A DNA stretch of 64,000 bases from Drechmeria coniospora (lineage: Eukaryota; Ascomycota; Sordariomycetes; Hypocreales; Ophiocordycipitaceae). The translations under genes were made by a program, and so were the position numbers. The stretch's first letter is position 1. Every line of letters starts with the position of its first letter. Where the stretch lies: positions 2,442,027 through 2,506,026 of the forward strand of contig NC_054390.1 of assembly GCF_001625195.1 (NCBI RefSeq). Direction: 5' to 3'. The notes beneath the pieces were generated by a model. That model made no database searches. It saw nothing but the letters and a program-made list of their open reading frames with translations, and was not told where the DNA came from. Below are positions 46,545 through 56,754 of the stretch, piece after piece.

Positions 46545-47744
46545 GTTCACGTCTAGCGATTGCCACTTGTGGTTCAACGTGTCAGTATCGTGAGAGGCTC
46601 GATGATGAAAGTACGAGTTGGAGTTGAACCGCCGAGGTCGGGGACCCAAAGCGATAAGGATAAGGAACGAGGTCCAGCTGCTTTTGTTTTACCTAAGCAC
46701 ATGTACATGTACAAGTACAACACGGATTATAGTACGGAGTAGTGTACGGAGTACAGTACAGGTTATTCCGCCGTACTGTATTAGGACTCCGTACAAAGTA
46801 CGGAACTTGGGCGCACTAGTAACGCCTAATAAGAAGCGATGATGCATTTAGCCAAATAGTCTTATACTCTATTACTGCATAAAATAATCCGCGCGTATGG
46901 ACTTTGTTATGTTAGTGGGCCGGCGAAAGTGTCGATTCACTTTGTAACAGTAGTAGCGCAACCACAATTGAATCGTCACTTTTGTTTCGTGACTGTACAT
47001 GACTACAGTGTAATGCCTACAGTACAGTCGGAGGACGGAGCACGACCATGTGATCCGGAAAAAATGCTTATATAATCATTGTTCACGACACATTGTCTCT
47101 GATTCGAAGTCGAAAGGTTGTGAAGGAGTCCCTCGGGAAGCCTCCCCTTAACCCACACTGGATGAGCTAAACAGAAAACGGGGACTATAAATTTTTTCAA
47201 CAGTATATGAAAGGAATACAAAGTATGCAGTATCATCCCATTGTCACATGTAATTCCGTGCCTACAATCGACTTTGGTCGAATAGTGACTTTCTACTAAT
47301 GCATATCTAGGCATTCGACGGCTACGCGCAATACCGACTCCATGCATATCACAATCGGATATCATGGCATCCCACGAACTGTAGATGCTGGCACAGATTG
47401 GCGGTACGAATCCAGACTGGCTGTACCAATGCAAAATAGCACCGTAATGCGGATGTAGAGACGGATCCAAGCAAGATATTGTATGCGCTACCCGAATGGT
47501 TGTTACACGCTTGCATGGGCTCGGTCAGTACTGCATACGGTGATAGATGCAAGTTCCAGATAGTGCGTTTAAGTGAGTGAAATTTATCAACAAGTCTATA
47601 CGCCCAAAACTGCCTCAAATACTATATGTAACAGTTGTACAATGAAGTAGTTTGCAATCCAGTCCGAAATACGCTCAACGTATTAGAGCCAAGATAGGCC
47701 AGTGACTTTCCATTGTACAATCCCTCAAACCACAACACGAAGGA
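46545..47744. other. 1.2-kb AT-richer intergenic region
   Basis: 46690-46810 is a small GTAC/GGAGTA island. About 46830-47740 is noticeably AT-richer than the rest of the window, with short direct and inverted words but no terminal repeats that I can pair. A 155-codon minus-strand frame at 47003-47470 shows no family resemblance. The AT shift may mark an old, mutated insertion. Confidence 0.5.
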
Positions 47745-48113
47745 CTAGTTTGTTGTACACCAACCACCTCCTGTCGCAACACATTTGCTGCCCTGCTTCG
47801 CAGTTGCAGCTACATTTTGACGGAAGGCATTGCCATTGAACACACTCGGGAATTTTTTCGTCCAGCTGTCCGTGTCGACGTCATCATCATCATCGTCGTC
47901 CCCCGTATACGAAGGTGCATTTGCCGCCTGGTTGCTGCCCCACCGGTTCGTGTTCATGTTCCTGCCCTGTGCATTCTGCCCCCAGCCTTGCCTAAAGCTC
48001 GACATTCCCCTGTTCACCTGGGCGTTGATCATGTCGGAGAACCTGTCCCAATTGGTCGGTGCGGCAAGGCCGAGTCCTGTAAAGGCAACGAGAACAGCAA
48101 CGGAGACGCGCAT
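47745..48113 (-). CDS. Small secreted acidic protein, effector-like
   Basis: One exon encodes 122 aa from the ATG at 48113. A signal peptide (MRVSVAVLVAFTGLGLAA) should be cut after Ala18. The mature part is Asn/Gln/Trp/Gly-rich, with an Asp run at 72-78 (GDDDDDDDVDTD) and two cysteines at 111 and 119 (KCVATGGGWC) that could form one disulphide. There is no known domain. The frame stays open upstream to another in-frame ATG at 48329 (194 aa), but that version would bury the signal peptide. A TATA-like TATAAG at 48357-48362 places the start site near 48330, so the internal ATG is preferred. The product is extracellular; role unknown. Confidence 0.75.
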   Translation of the reverse strand: MRVSVAVLVAFTGLGLAAPTNWDRFSDMINAQVNRGMSSFRQGWGQNAQGRNMNTNRWGSNQAANAPSYTGDDDDDDDVDTDSWTKKFPSVFNGNAFRQNVAATAKQGSKCVATGGGWCTTN

Positions 48114-48119
48114 GTTGTA

Positions 48120-48340
48120 GATGGTTGAAATGAAGCGTAGATGTGAGAGAAAGTGACGGTGATTGCGGTTGAGTACAGAGAGAGCGGCTAGGTTGGTTGA
48201 AGAGAAGGCAGTAGATTGTTGACTGTTGAGAGCAAGGATAGTAGATTGGTTGAGGAAACGACAGTGGATTGACTGCACAAGAAAGGATGGTAGATTGGTT
48301 GAAGGAAAGGCTGGTTTGTTCTGTTGCATCGACTTTTTGG
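48120..48340 (-). repeat. Tandem-repeat, G-poor 5' leader of the small secreted protein gene
   Basis: In the gene's sense, TTTCCTTCAACCAATCTACC, TTTCCTCAACCAATCTACTA and TTCTCTTCAACCAACCTAGC head successive units of about 52 nt, and a fourth, more degenerate unit reaches the ATG. The leader is rich in C, T and A and poor in G, so it should have little RNA structure. No stop codon interrupts the frame across it. Confidence 0.7.
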
Positions 48341-48356
48341 GACGCGTTCGGCCCTA

Positions 48357-48362
48357 CTTATA
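48357..48362 (-). promoter_or_regulatory. TATA-like element of the small secreted protein gene
   Basis: TATAAG in the context GTATAAGTAGGG reads on the minus strand about 245 nt upstream of the preferred ATG and about 28 nt upstream of the first in-frame ATG. Confidence 0.5.
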
Positions 48363-50768
48363 CACGATTTTACCGCCAGCAAGAGGCAGCATTGAATTCG
48401 GCGAAGCTCGGCAATTATTACGAAACAGGCACTCCGTACACTGTTGGAGAATGCAGCGTGGCTTGGTGGTCACCACGAAGGATGTTCACACTGTCAGAGC
48501 GCACTCTCATGCCCAAACGCCGTTGGGCTGTGGCATCTTCACGTTTTGCGGAAGAAACATAGCTAGTGATAGCGTGTGTCACGAACTAACTAGGCGGCGG
48601 CATGCACTTGGTAGAAATCAATCTACGGACGCAGGCCCAGGCGCACAGTATGCAGGATTCAAGGGACGCACTCTCCGTACAGCGCGAGCACTACTTGCCA
48701 CGCACGGAGTACTCCTTGCCACACACTCCTTGTTATCGGGACTGTACGGAGTATGTGCATGCAACATCGATTAGAGTCAGTATCTTCAGGGCGTTTGGGG
48801 CGGCGGCACAGGGATGTGGCAAGGAAAGGGGGTGCAGGAGAGGGGAAGACTGCCCTGAGCAAGCGAACTCTGGCTGCGGGTCAGGCAGGAAAGGCGCAGC
48901 AAGATGCGCTGTTTCATACGGATGATATTCGAATCAGAACGCATAGGACTGGAGGGGACGCGCAAGGACAGTGCAGCACAGTGCAGCACAGAGTGCATGA
49001 TAGTCAGTACAGGACAGTACAGGTAATGCAACGAGGAACGATAGTGCTCTCTAGTAATTAATGCAGAAGTAATATGGAGTAGGGTGCAGTAAGTATTGTA
49101 TTTACCAAACGACACAGTAAGGTTACAAGAAGTACTTACGGAGTACTGTCCGCGTTCAAGTAAGTGGTACTTGTACGTGTAGTGCAGCACTCTACGCAGT
49201 ATGGGACGACTGAATGTAGAGAAGTACAGTAGTTAGACAGTACAGTACAGTGCATTTACTGCAGTAACTGCATGTTCTTAGTACCTAAATATACCGTACG
49301 CATTCTTTTGTGTGGGGGCTTAAGCTCCCCAACTAGACGCGAAACGACGGTGTGGTCGGCTTCAGGCCTACCATCCATCCATACAGTCACCATCCATCCA
49401 TAAGAGTACTAGGTAGTTAGATGGAGCGTACGAGACCCGCTCATTAGGCTCACGAGGGTGCGCATCCAATGTAACGCGACGGCTTCAAATAGTGCAAAGG
49501 TAATTCGAAGCTGGTAGCGGCACAACGCAACGGCAAGTGTGTAATTACTGTGGAGGTCAGTTCATCGGACCTTTCAGATCCTCGCAGGGAGGTGGGTGCT
49601 GCGGGACGACAAGCTACGAGAACCGAAACAAGAATAGCGCATGGCAGTGCTTGTGCTCCGTACCGTAGGTGTGCTGTAGGTATTGGACAGGTCGATCCTC
49701 CAACAAGGCAACGCCAGCAGAGGCGAAGCGAACGGTATCGGGGGCGGGTGGGCTAGGGTAGAGGCTGGTCATCTGAAGGATCACCGCTACCGCCGACCAA
49801 CGGGAGTAGCTGTTTGGGACCTTGGGGTTCCAGAATGGCGACGTACCGTACTTGATGATCTGACGCTTGTTCCAATCGACGCCAAGGTAGAAGCAAACGG
49901 CCAGTAGGACATGCTCAGTACTGGTGACTTTTTTTCCAATCAACGTCCGATAATGCAGCCATGCTGCGAATACCGAGGAGGCGACAGAACCCGAAACGAA
50001 TACGAGCATGTAAAGCTGCACGTGCATAAGCATATGAATTCGTTAGAAAGGCAACCTCCTGCGGCTCACTTCGATCCCATCATAATATAAGGCCAGCCAT
50101 CCAAAGCGCTCGCTCACATGGGGGATGAGAGTAGACCCGCCACTCCCTGACCAGATGCGACTACCAGTATTCATGCAACGCAAACCTGAAGGATCCATCC
50201 AATTTTTCCTCGCGGCTTTCTCCTCCATCAAGGCGTCCTCGCGGAAAGGCGCCTTTGCTATGAGGGGCATCGACGTTCGCCTGCTATCTGTTCGCGAACT
50301 CATCTGGCCAGTGCGCACATCCAGCCACGCAACCATCAGTATCGATGCTTTTATCCCGGTCGCTATGTTTTTGTAACGCACCCTAGAGCGTTTCCGAACT
50401 CGTCCACCAAACAGATTGCGTCCGTTTTGCGTCCGCTTGGACGACGTCGGTGCATCAGCAAGATGGTCCAACAGCAGACGACGCAAAGTACGGATACATT
50501 TGCAGCAACACAAGTAAGTACATCTACGGAGTAAAAGTAAGTAATTGATGTGTTAGTACAACTAGGTACATGTGTGGAGCGGTACATTGGTTGGAACCTG
50601 TACATACCTATAATAGGTGACTACTAATACAGTTACTGTACTGCAGGTATAAAGGTACTAGGTAGGCACCCACTAATAACTACAGTGGGTACCTGTAGTG
50701 TCCTCCGTACAGTACTCCGTACAAGTAAGGATAATTACTGAATACCTGTACGGAGAACCTACTATGTA
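48363..50768. other. 2.4-kb intergenic region with possible coding relics
   Basis: 48420-48780 and 48990-49300 contain ACTCCGTAC and CAGTACAGGACAGTACAGG words (a short CAGTGCAGCA tandem at 48969-48988). 49300-49560 is unique. 49614-50366 carries minus-strand frames that look partly protein-like (see pseudogene entry). 50510-50762 is a GTAC island that abuts the Tc1 element. Confidence 0.5.
49614..50366 (-). pseudogene. Possible degenerate membrane-protein gene fragment
   Basis: On the minus strand, frame 50033-49614 begins with a hydrophobic stretch (QLYMLVFVSGSVASSVFAAW) followed by RTLIGKKVTSTEHVLLAVCFYLGVDW and IIKYGT, a pattern that recalls the rhodopsin-like or PTH11-like membrane proteins of filamentous fungi. 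A second frame, ending at 50043, lies just upstream and is separated by a stop. No complete gene can be built from them, and no signature is decisive. I offer this as a relic candidate only. Confidence 0.2.
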
Positions 50769-51182
50769 TAGTGGGGGGCAAAAAGTATTTGCCCATGTTT
50801 AGATACCACATTCCAAGTCCAGTCAAACCTAATCTATTTTGTTAGTAATATAACAATAAATATTTCGTCTACCACCCCTCTACTGTACTGCAGCAATAAT
50901 AGCCTCAACGCAATGGGGCATTGTATCAATCAGCTTCTAAATCTCGAAGATAACGAATCTATCGACTCGTCCTTCGAGAGGTAGCTTGCAAATCCGTAAT
51001 CGCAATTGATGCGATAATTCTTTGCCTCGAGGCATCGTTACGGCTGCCTTGAGGTATTGTTATTGCTACGTGTGATGCGCATGTAGCTATTGAATTGTTA
51101 CAATACTAACGACAATGATTAGATTTGATTAGACTTGGAATGTGGTACCTAAAGGTGGGCAAATACCTTTTGCCACATACTG
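50769..51182. mobile_element. Internally deleted Tc1-family transposon (MITE-like)
   Basis: A 414-bp element is flanked by TA on both sides (50767-50768 and 51183-51184), the target-site duplication of Tc1/mariner elements. Terminal inverted repeats of about 89 bp (50769-50857 and 51094-51182) are roughly 80 percent identical. Their ends read TAGTGGGGGGCAAAAAG and CAGTATGTGGCAAAAGG, close to the CAGTG...CAAAAGTATT ends of Tc1 relatives. Several differences are C/T or G/A transitions, which would fit RIP-like mutation. The 236-bp middle keeps the two extremities of a transposase gene (next entry). It cannot move unless helped in trans. Confidence 0.88.
50880..51035 (-). pseudogene. Remnant of Tc1 transposase: N- and C-terminal ends joined by deletion
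   Basis: From an ATG at 51035 the minus strand reads MPRGKELSHQLRLRICKL and runs to a TAG at 50937-50939. The beginning matches the conserved MPRGKEL start of fungal Tc1-type transposases, which continues with the helix-turn-helix DNA-binding domain. After the TAG the same frame reads KLIDTMPHCVEAIIAAVQ to a second TAG at 50880-50882, which resembles the end of such transposases (an L-I-x-S/T-M-P-x-x-x-x-A segment). The whole DDE catalytic core, roughly 300 residues, is missing, so this is non-functional. Confidence 0.8.
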
Positions 51183-51184
51183 TA

Positions 51185-51894
51185 GTTGTACTGATAGGTG
51201 CGGGAGGTAGCGGCGGCGGCGGCTGTCAGGGCAAGACCGAAGGCTGAGGGGAGGGAGATTCTCCACTAACAGTGTACTTGACCCCAGTAAGTAAGTGTAC
51301 TAAAGCACGCACGCGCATAACACAACGCGAGTGAGCGAGTGACGGCACTCATTAGAGAATACCTCGGCTGACTGCACAGAAATACAGTACGGAATTCCGC
51401 ACTTGCAAAGTTCACCGTATGCCCAGAACTTACAGGTACCATTACGAGCACACCGGATAATCATTCCATCTGGCTGTACAAGCAAGTGTACTTATTTACA
51501 CCTGCAGCTTGGTTGTACTTAAGTACTAGATGGAGTAATTGCTTATTAACAGTGTGATGAATACAGGTCATCCCCGCATACAAGTGCAAGTATACTTACA
51601 CGTCGACCCACTCACTCTACGCTCAACTAACCAGTGATAACCAGGTTGCGTATTACCTACCTCCTGCCTGCTACTGCATGTACACATGTAGCCATCGGTC
51701 ATCCATCGTCCGCTTCGTCACCCAAAAGTCCTCCCTCGACCGTTCAGGTGCTGCATTCGAGAGCGTCATCTCGGACGCTGCAGCCATTTGGTTCCTCGTT
51801 TGGTAGCATCGCATAGAATAGGCACCTACGAGTCGGCTCGTGCAACATCGACGTCCGTTCCATCGCCTGCTGGCTTCGGTCGACAAGGGCAGTG
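51185..51894. other. Intergenic region upstream of the APH-family gene
   Basis: 710 nt. 51270-51620 has scattered AAGTAAGTGTAC and TACTTAAGTACTAG words. 51650-51894 is unique C/T-rich DNA, probably promoter and leader. No gene is seen. Confidence 0.55.
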
Positions 51895-53159
51895 ATGGCG
51901 GGCAGGGTGCGGCAGCCCATCGACGAAGTCGCCTTTGGGAGGTTTGTGTCCGAAAATGTACCCCAGATCAAGCCGCCGATTGAGCTGAAGCAGGTGAGTG
52001 GACGGGACCGGAGCGGGTGGGAAGTTGGACCGCTGACACCTCCTGCGGGGGGGAATAGTTCGGCTTTGGCCAGTCAAACCCGACCTACCAGGTGACGGGT
52101 GCCGATGGGCAAAGGTTCGTCATGCGCAAGAAGCCGCCGGGCAAGCTGCTGTCCAAGACGGCACACAAGGTCGAGCGCGAGTACCGAATAATGCACGCCC
52201 TCGAGGGCACCGACGTGGTCGTGCCCAAGACGTACTGCCTCTGCGAGGACGAGACGGTCATCGGCACGCCGTTTTACATCATGGAGTTCCTCGACGGCCG
52301 CATCATCGAGGACTTCACCATGCCTGACGTGACGGCCGAGGAGCGGACGCAGATGTGGCGCGCCGCCGTCGAGACGCTCGGCAGGTTCCACGGCGTCGAC
52401 TATCGAGCCGTCGGCCTGGCCAAGTTCGGCAAGCCGTCGGGCTTCTACGGCCGTCAGATCCAGACGTGGAGCACGATATGCGCGAGGCAGGAGCTCGTTC
52501 GAGACGTTGACACTGCCGAGGAGGTCGGTAGGCTACCGCACTTTGACGAAACCGTACGCTTCCTCACCGACGAGCGGCGACAGCCCGAGGAGCGGACGAC
52601 CTTGGTGCACGGGGACTACAAAATCGACAACCTCGTGTTTCATAAGACGGAGCCGCGGGTCATTGGAATTCTCGAGTATGCACGCCGATCCCGGACGGGG
52701 AAGCCCCCCCCCCGCTCCCCCTACACTCTTCAGGTCGAAGTTTCAACTGACTGACACGTGCCACGCTGAAGCTGGGAAATGGCGACCATCGGACACCCGC
52801 TCTCCGACGTCTGCAACATGCTGACGCAGTTCTACATGGCCACGCAACCTGACGGCGCGGGATCGAGCATGGCCGCCGGCTTTCTGCCGGGACGGACGCC
52901 TGGCCTGCCGAGACCGGAGCAGATCATGGCCTGGTACGCCGACGTTGCCGGCTACGACCCGCGCCCGGACCTGACTTGGGGGATGGCTTTTAACATCTTC
53001 AAGATCGCCGCCGTCTGCCAGGGCATCGCCGCGCGGTACGCGCTGCGGCAGGCTAGCAGCGAAAAGGCCAAGCTCCACGCCGTGACGAGATTCCCACTTG
53101 CCGAGCTGGCCTGGGAGCTGGCGCAGGCCGCGAGCAAGGAGACAGGCCCACGGCTGTAA
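51895..53159 (+). CDS. Aminoglycoside-phosphotransferase-fold kinase-like protein (ACAD10/11 N-domain type)
   Basis: Three exons, 51895-51993, 52059-52675 and 52772-53159, encode 367 aa. Introns of 65 and 96 nt keep the frame (ELKQ-FGFGQSNPTY and VIGIL-DWEMATIG). Kinase-like features: a Gly-rich start FGFGQSNPTYQV, RFVMRKKPPGKLL with the probable ATP-binding Lys, the Brenner motif HGDYKIDNLVF (H217, D219, N224) and the metal-binding DWEMATIGHPL (D239). IGTPFYIMEFLDG and GFYGRQIQTW are typical of the ACAD10/11 APH group. Those mammalian domains phosphorylate 4-hydroxyacyl-CoAs during lipid breakdown. A stand-alone fungal version may do likewise, or act on another hydroxylated small molecule. 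It is not evidence of antibiotic resistance. No targeting signal is evident. Confidence 0.9.
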
Positions 53160-53778
53160 CGGACCGTGGGCGAATATCATTTGGATGCTCAGGTCGTTGA
53201 TGGATAGGGCGATCAAAGGTGGATCGTGAAGTATCCCGTAGGAGGCATCTGGGGTTGAACCTGTAGCTTATCTGCAAGGCTGCCAATGGATAAGGGGGAA
53301 CCGGCACCAACAGCCTCGGCGCTCGTACAGGTCCTGTACTGTATGGGGCAAGTGCCCGTGGTCGCCGATTACATTGTGGGGCATGCTACGGAGTAGAGGG
53401 GACTCACCCGCTGCCGAGATGTGGGGGTTTCCACACCCCAACCAATCACCAATCAGTGGGCCGACTCGTTTCCAACGACGGAGAGTCTGGCTCTCGCAGC
53501 TGGACGGAAATGCCAATCCAACCCAATCCAACCAACCTGCTGCTGTGCAGCAATTGATCACGACCAAGAGTTGAGTTGCAACTATCCCATAGATTCGATC
53601 CTTCACCGGTCCAGCATGGTATCGATGAACTGCCAAGATCCGATCCCCGCTGCGTGCTCTTGATATTCTAGAACCTCGATCCGTTGACGATCGGAAGGCG
53701 ATAAAGGCGTGGCGATATTCGACGCTTCCAAGCGTACACGCCGCTTCCGATCTCGGGCGAAAGCGACGGCGTCGGCGT
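53160..53778. promoter_or_regulatory. Yvc1 upstream region with clustered CCAAT boxes
   Basis: 619 nt. CCAATCACCAATCAG at 53442-53456 holds two CCAAT boxes, and CCAATCCAACCCAATCCAACC at 53512-53532 two more CCAAT words, all on the plus strand about 250-340 nt before the Yvc1 ATG. Such clusters bind the HAP/CBF complex in fungi. The left end should carry the 3' UTR of the APH-family gene. Confidence 0.5.
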
Positions 53779-56286
53779 ATGGCGACGGACAGCAGGCGGC
53801 GCATCACGCTGCCGCCTTCGTCGCCGCCGCTGCGGGAGGAGCAACGTCCGCTGCTGAGCAGGCTCTATACCGACCACGGCGACGACGGTGACAATGTGTA
53901 CAGCTGCATGACGAATCCGCACAGCCACCTGCCCGTGTACACGAGCATTCACCGCATACGGCGTGACATTTCGAGCGTCGTCGAGGATTACCTCAGTCTC
54001 GAGCAGCTTCGGGATGTGAGGATCAACGTGACGGTTGTGAGACCGCTCGTGGATAAGTTCTACGAGCTCGAGGACATCTCCATCAGTCAGTCAACCCTTT
54101 GCCCCCCCCCTCCCCCTCTCCTGTCGTCTTCGTCGTTGGCGCTGACGAGGACGGCGGCTGTAGTCTACTGCCTCCTGGTCAATCGGGCCCAGTTCCTCGT
54201 CGAGGAGGCGCAGTCGAGCAATCGGCAAAACGTCAACTGGACCCGGGCCACGCTGTGCGAACTCATCGCGACGCGCATATTGAGGCGCTTCGGCGAGGAC
54301 CACCAAGGCGCCGACGGCCTCCTCCTCCTCGCCCACATCCTCGTCGCCGGTTTCGAACCCTTCCAGAATGCGCCGCTGCACATCCGCCAGGAGGCCGAGG
54401 CCAAGACCTCCTGGACCTACCATCGCACCCTCCCCGCTCTCGAGGTGGCCATTGTGACGGAGAGCAAGCACTTCCTCAGCTCCACCACCTGCCAGCGCGT
54501 CGTCTCCGCCATCTACGAGGGCCGCATCATCTACACGCCCTCGACCTTCTGGGACATCATCCCCGACCACTACAAGCTGAAGCCCATCTCGCTCTACGAC
54601 CCCCGCAAGTCGCCGCTGCTGAACCAGTACCGCCTCATCGTCCCGCGCACGCGCAACATCCTCGAGTCGTCCCAATTCGTCATCCTCCTCGCCCTCTACA
54701 TCGCCGTCATGCTACTGAGGGAAAAGACGAGGCTCACCGTCGTCGAGGCCGCCTTTGCCGTCTACGCCTTTGGATGGGGCTTGGATCAGTTTGCGACTCT
54801 CCTCGCCCATGGCTGGTACGTGTCGTCGTCGTGTCGTCGTGTCGTCGCGCCCTCGTCCGTACCCGTCCATCGGCCGGCCTGGCGAGCGCATGGACCGATG
54901 TTGGTGCTGATGCGATGCTGACATGTTTCCAAGGGGCGTCTATACACAGAACCTGTGGTCTTTTCTCGACGTCGCCTTCATCCTCATCTACCTCGTCTAC
55001 CTGATGCTGCGCCTGCACGGCCTGAGGATCGGCTCGTCGGAACCGGCCCAGCAGGCATTTGACGTCCTCGCTCTCGCCGCCCCCGTCTTGGTGCCGCGCC
55101 TCGCGTTCAACCTCTTGTCCGACAACCTAGTCTTTCTTTCCTTGCGATCGATGATGGCCGACTTCATGCTTCTGACCGCCCTGTCTGCCTGGTGCTTTTT
55201 CGGATTCTTGCTATCCCTGCTGTGGTTGGGCGAAGGAGCGCACCCCCTCGTGTAAGCGCCAAGTCCCGCTTCGCTGCGTCGCGCAGCTCGACTGGGCTAA
55301 CTGGTCAGAACGATATCGAAGTGGATGATTTACATCTGGTTCGGCCTGGACGGCACCGGCATTCAGCGATCGGCAAGTACTCCTCGTCCTCCGGCGCGCC
55401 GACCATGGCCGGCGATGCTTGCTTGCTGATCCGTCCCTCGCCCTCGTAGACCGAATTCCACTGGTTGCTCGGACCGGCGCTCATGGTCGCCTTTGCCTTT
55501 CTCGGAAACACCCTCTTCCTGACGATCCTCGTCTCGATGCTTTCCAACACGTTCAGCAACATATCCTCCAACGCGACGGCCGAGATTCAGTTCCGCCGGG
55601 CCGTGCTGACCCTCGAGGGCGTCAAGGCGGACGCCGTCTTCGCCTACCAGCCGCCCTTCAACCTGCTTGCGGTCTTCATCTTCCTGCCCCTCAAGTTCGT
55701 CGTCAGCCCTCGCTGGTTCCACAAAATCCACGTCGCCACCGTGCGGCTGGTCAATTTTCCCCTGCTGCTTATCATCGCCATCGCCGAGCGACGCTTGCTC
55801 TGGCGGTCCGGCGCCCAGGGCGAGGCGATGCCGCCCAGGGCCGGTAGGAAATGGTTTTGGAGGAAGTGGCAGCTCTCGGCACATCGCTACCTACGAGCCG
55901 TCTTCCAGGTCCATCCGCCGGATGGCGTGCATGATGACATTGCCGTCGATGACGACCTGACGCACCATCTCATCCGGCGGCAGTTCACCAAGCAGTCGTC
56001 GGATACGACGGCGTCGACGCAGTTTCGAAAACCGTCGCGCAGAGACTCCATGTTCCCCGGCCTCTCGAGCAAGCTGAGGACGTCCTTCACGTCGACGAGT
56101 GACGATGACAGCATGGTGGGCATGGCCGCTAGGATGGCGGCCATGGAGAAGGCGGTGAAGCGGATGGAGCAGGTTCTGACGAGGCTGCTCCCGGAGGACG
56201 ATAGTGACGAGATGGGCGAAGGCAGCACGCTGAGGGATGGGGACGCCGTCACCGCTGAGTCGTCTTTTCGGGCTCAAGACGGATGA
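53779..56286 (+). CDS. YVC1: Vacuolar TRP-family cation channel Yvc1
   Basis: Five exons, 53779-54085, 54164-54815, 54934-55251, 55309-55372 and 55450-56286, encode 725 aa. Intron 4 (55373-55449) starts GCAAGT, a GC-AG intron. Intron 1 (78 nt) is open in frame. Features: cytosolic N-terminus with the Yvc1 ankyrin-less domain (IYCLLVNRAQFL, DHYKLKPISLYDPR), then hydrophobic spans FVILLALYIAVMLL, TVVEAAFAVYAFGWGL, FLDVAFILIYLVYLML, MLLTALSAWCFFGFLLSLLW, the pore-region sequence IYIWFGLDGTGIQ, and GPALMVAFAFLGNTLFLTILVSML. The C-terminus has an acidic DDDSDEMGEG-like stretch, known in yeast Yvc1 for Ca2+ sensitivity. The channel releases vacuolar Ca2+ to the cytosol under osmotic stress. Confidence 0.95.
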
Positions 56287-56754
56287 TGGGATGGCCAGCA
56301 TGAAAGATGGCGTTTCGGCGTTTAATGCCGCCTCCCGCGTGCTGCGGCTGCCGTGATTTGACTTTGGAATACCTACATTTCCATCGATTTGTGGCCGTCT
56401 CCTCGGTGGAAGATGTAACCTGCAGATGTATCCTGTACTCATAATGGAACGGACAGGCAAGGACCCAGGTCCGGATGGAAGAGTGGTTTGGCAGTGTTGG
56501 ATAGGCTGGGATATAGATAGACATGTAAATGGCATGAAGAATCACTGCACAACGAGCGGGTGCGACTTTGTGCAGCGCACCCTCTCGTCTCCCGTGCCCG
56601 CCTTTCTTCTCCCATGCTCGCCATCGCCTCCCTTCTCCCATGCTCGCCACTCTTCTCACCTCTGCTCACCTCGCGTTCTCCGTGCCGCCTCGCTGCTCGA
56701 GGCCTGCTCTACTGTGATACGCCCGTCTCGATAAGCTCCATCGCCCGCAACGCA
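56287..56754. other. Intergenic region with a short direct repeat
   Basis: 468 nt between Yvc1 and the small Cys-rich gene. CTTCTCCCATGCTCGCCA occurs twice, at 56606-56623 and 56633-56650, inside a C/T-rich leader. It contains ATGs in frame with the downstream gene (from 56560), but the first conserved residue there is the ATG at 56755. Confidence 0.6.

Noticed and set aside
46545..46649. 35 extra N-terminal codons of the ESS2-family gene
   Set aside because: The frame opens with TTG; the ATG at 46544 is the first usable start.
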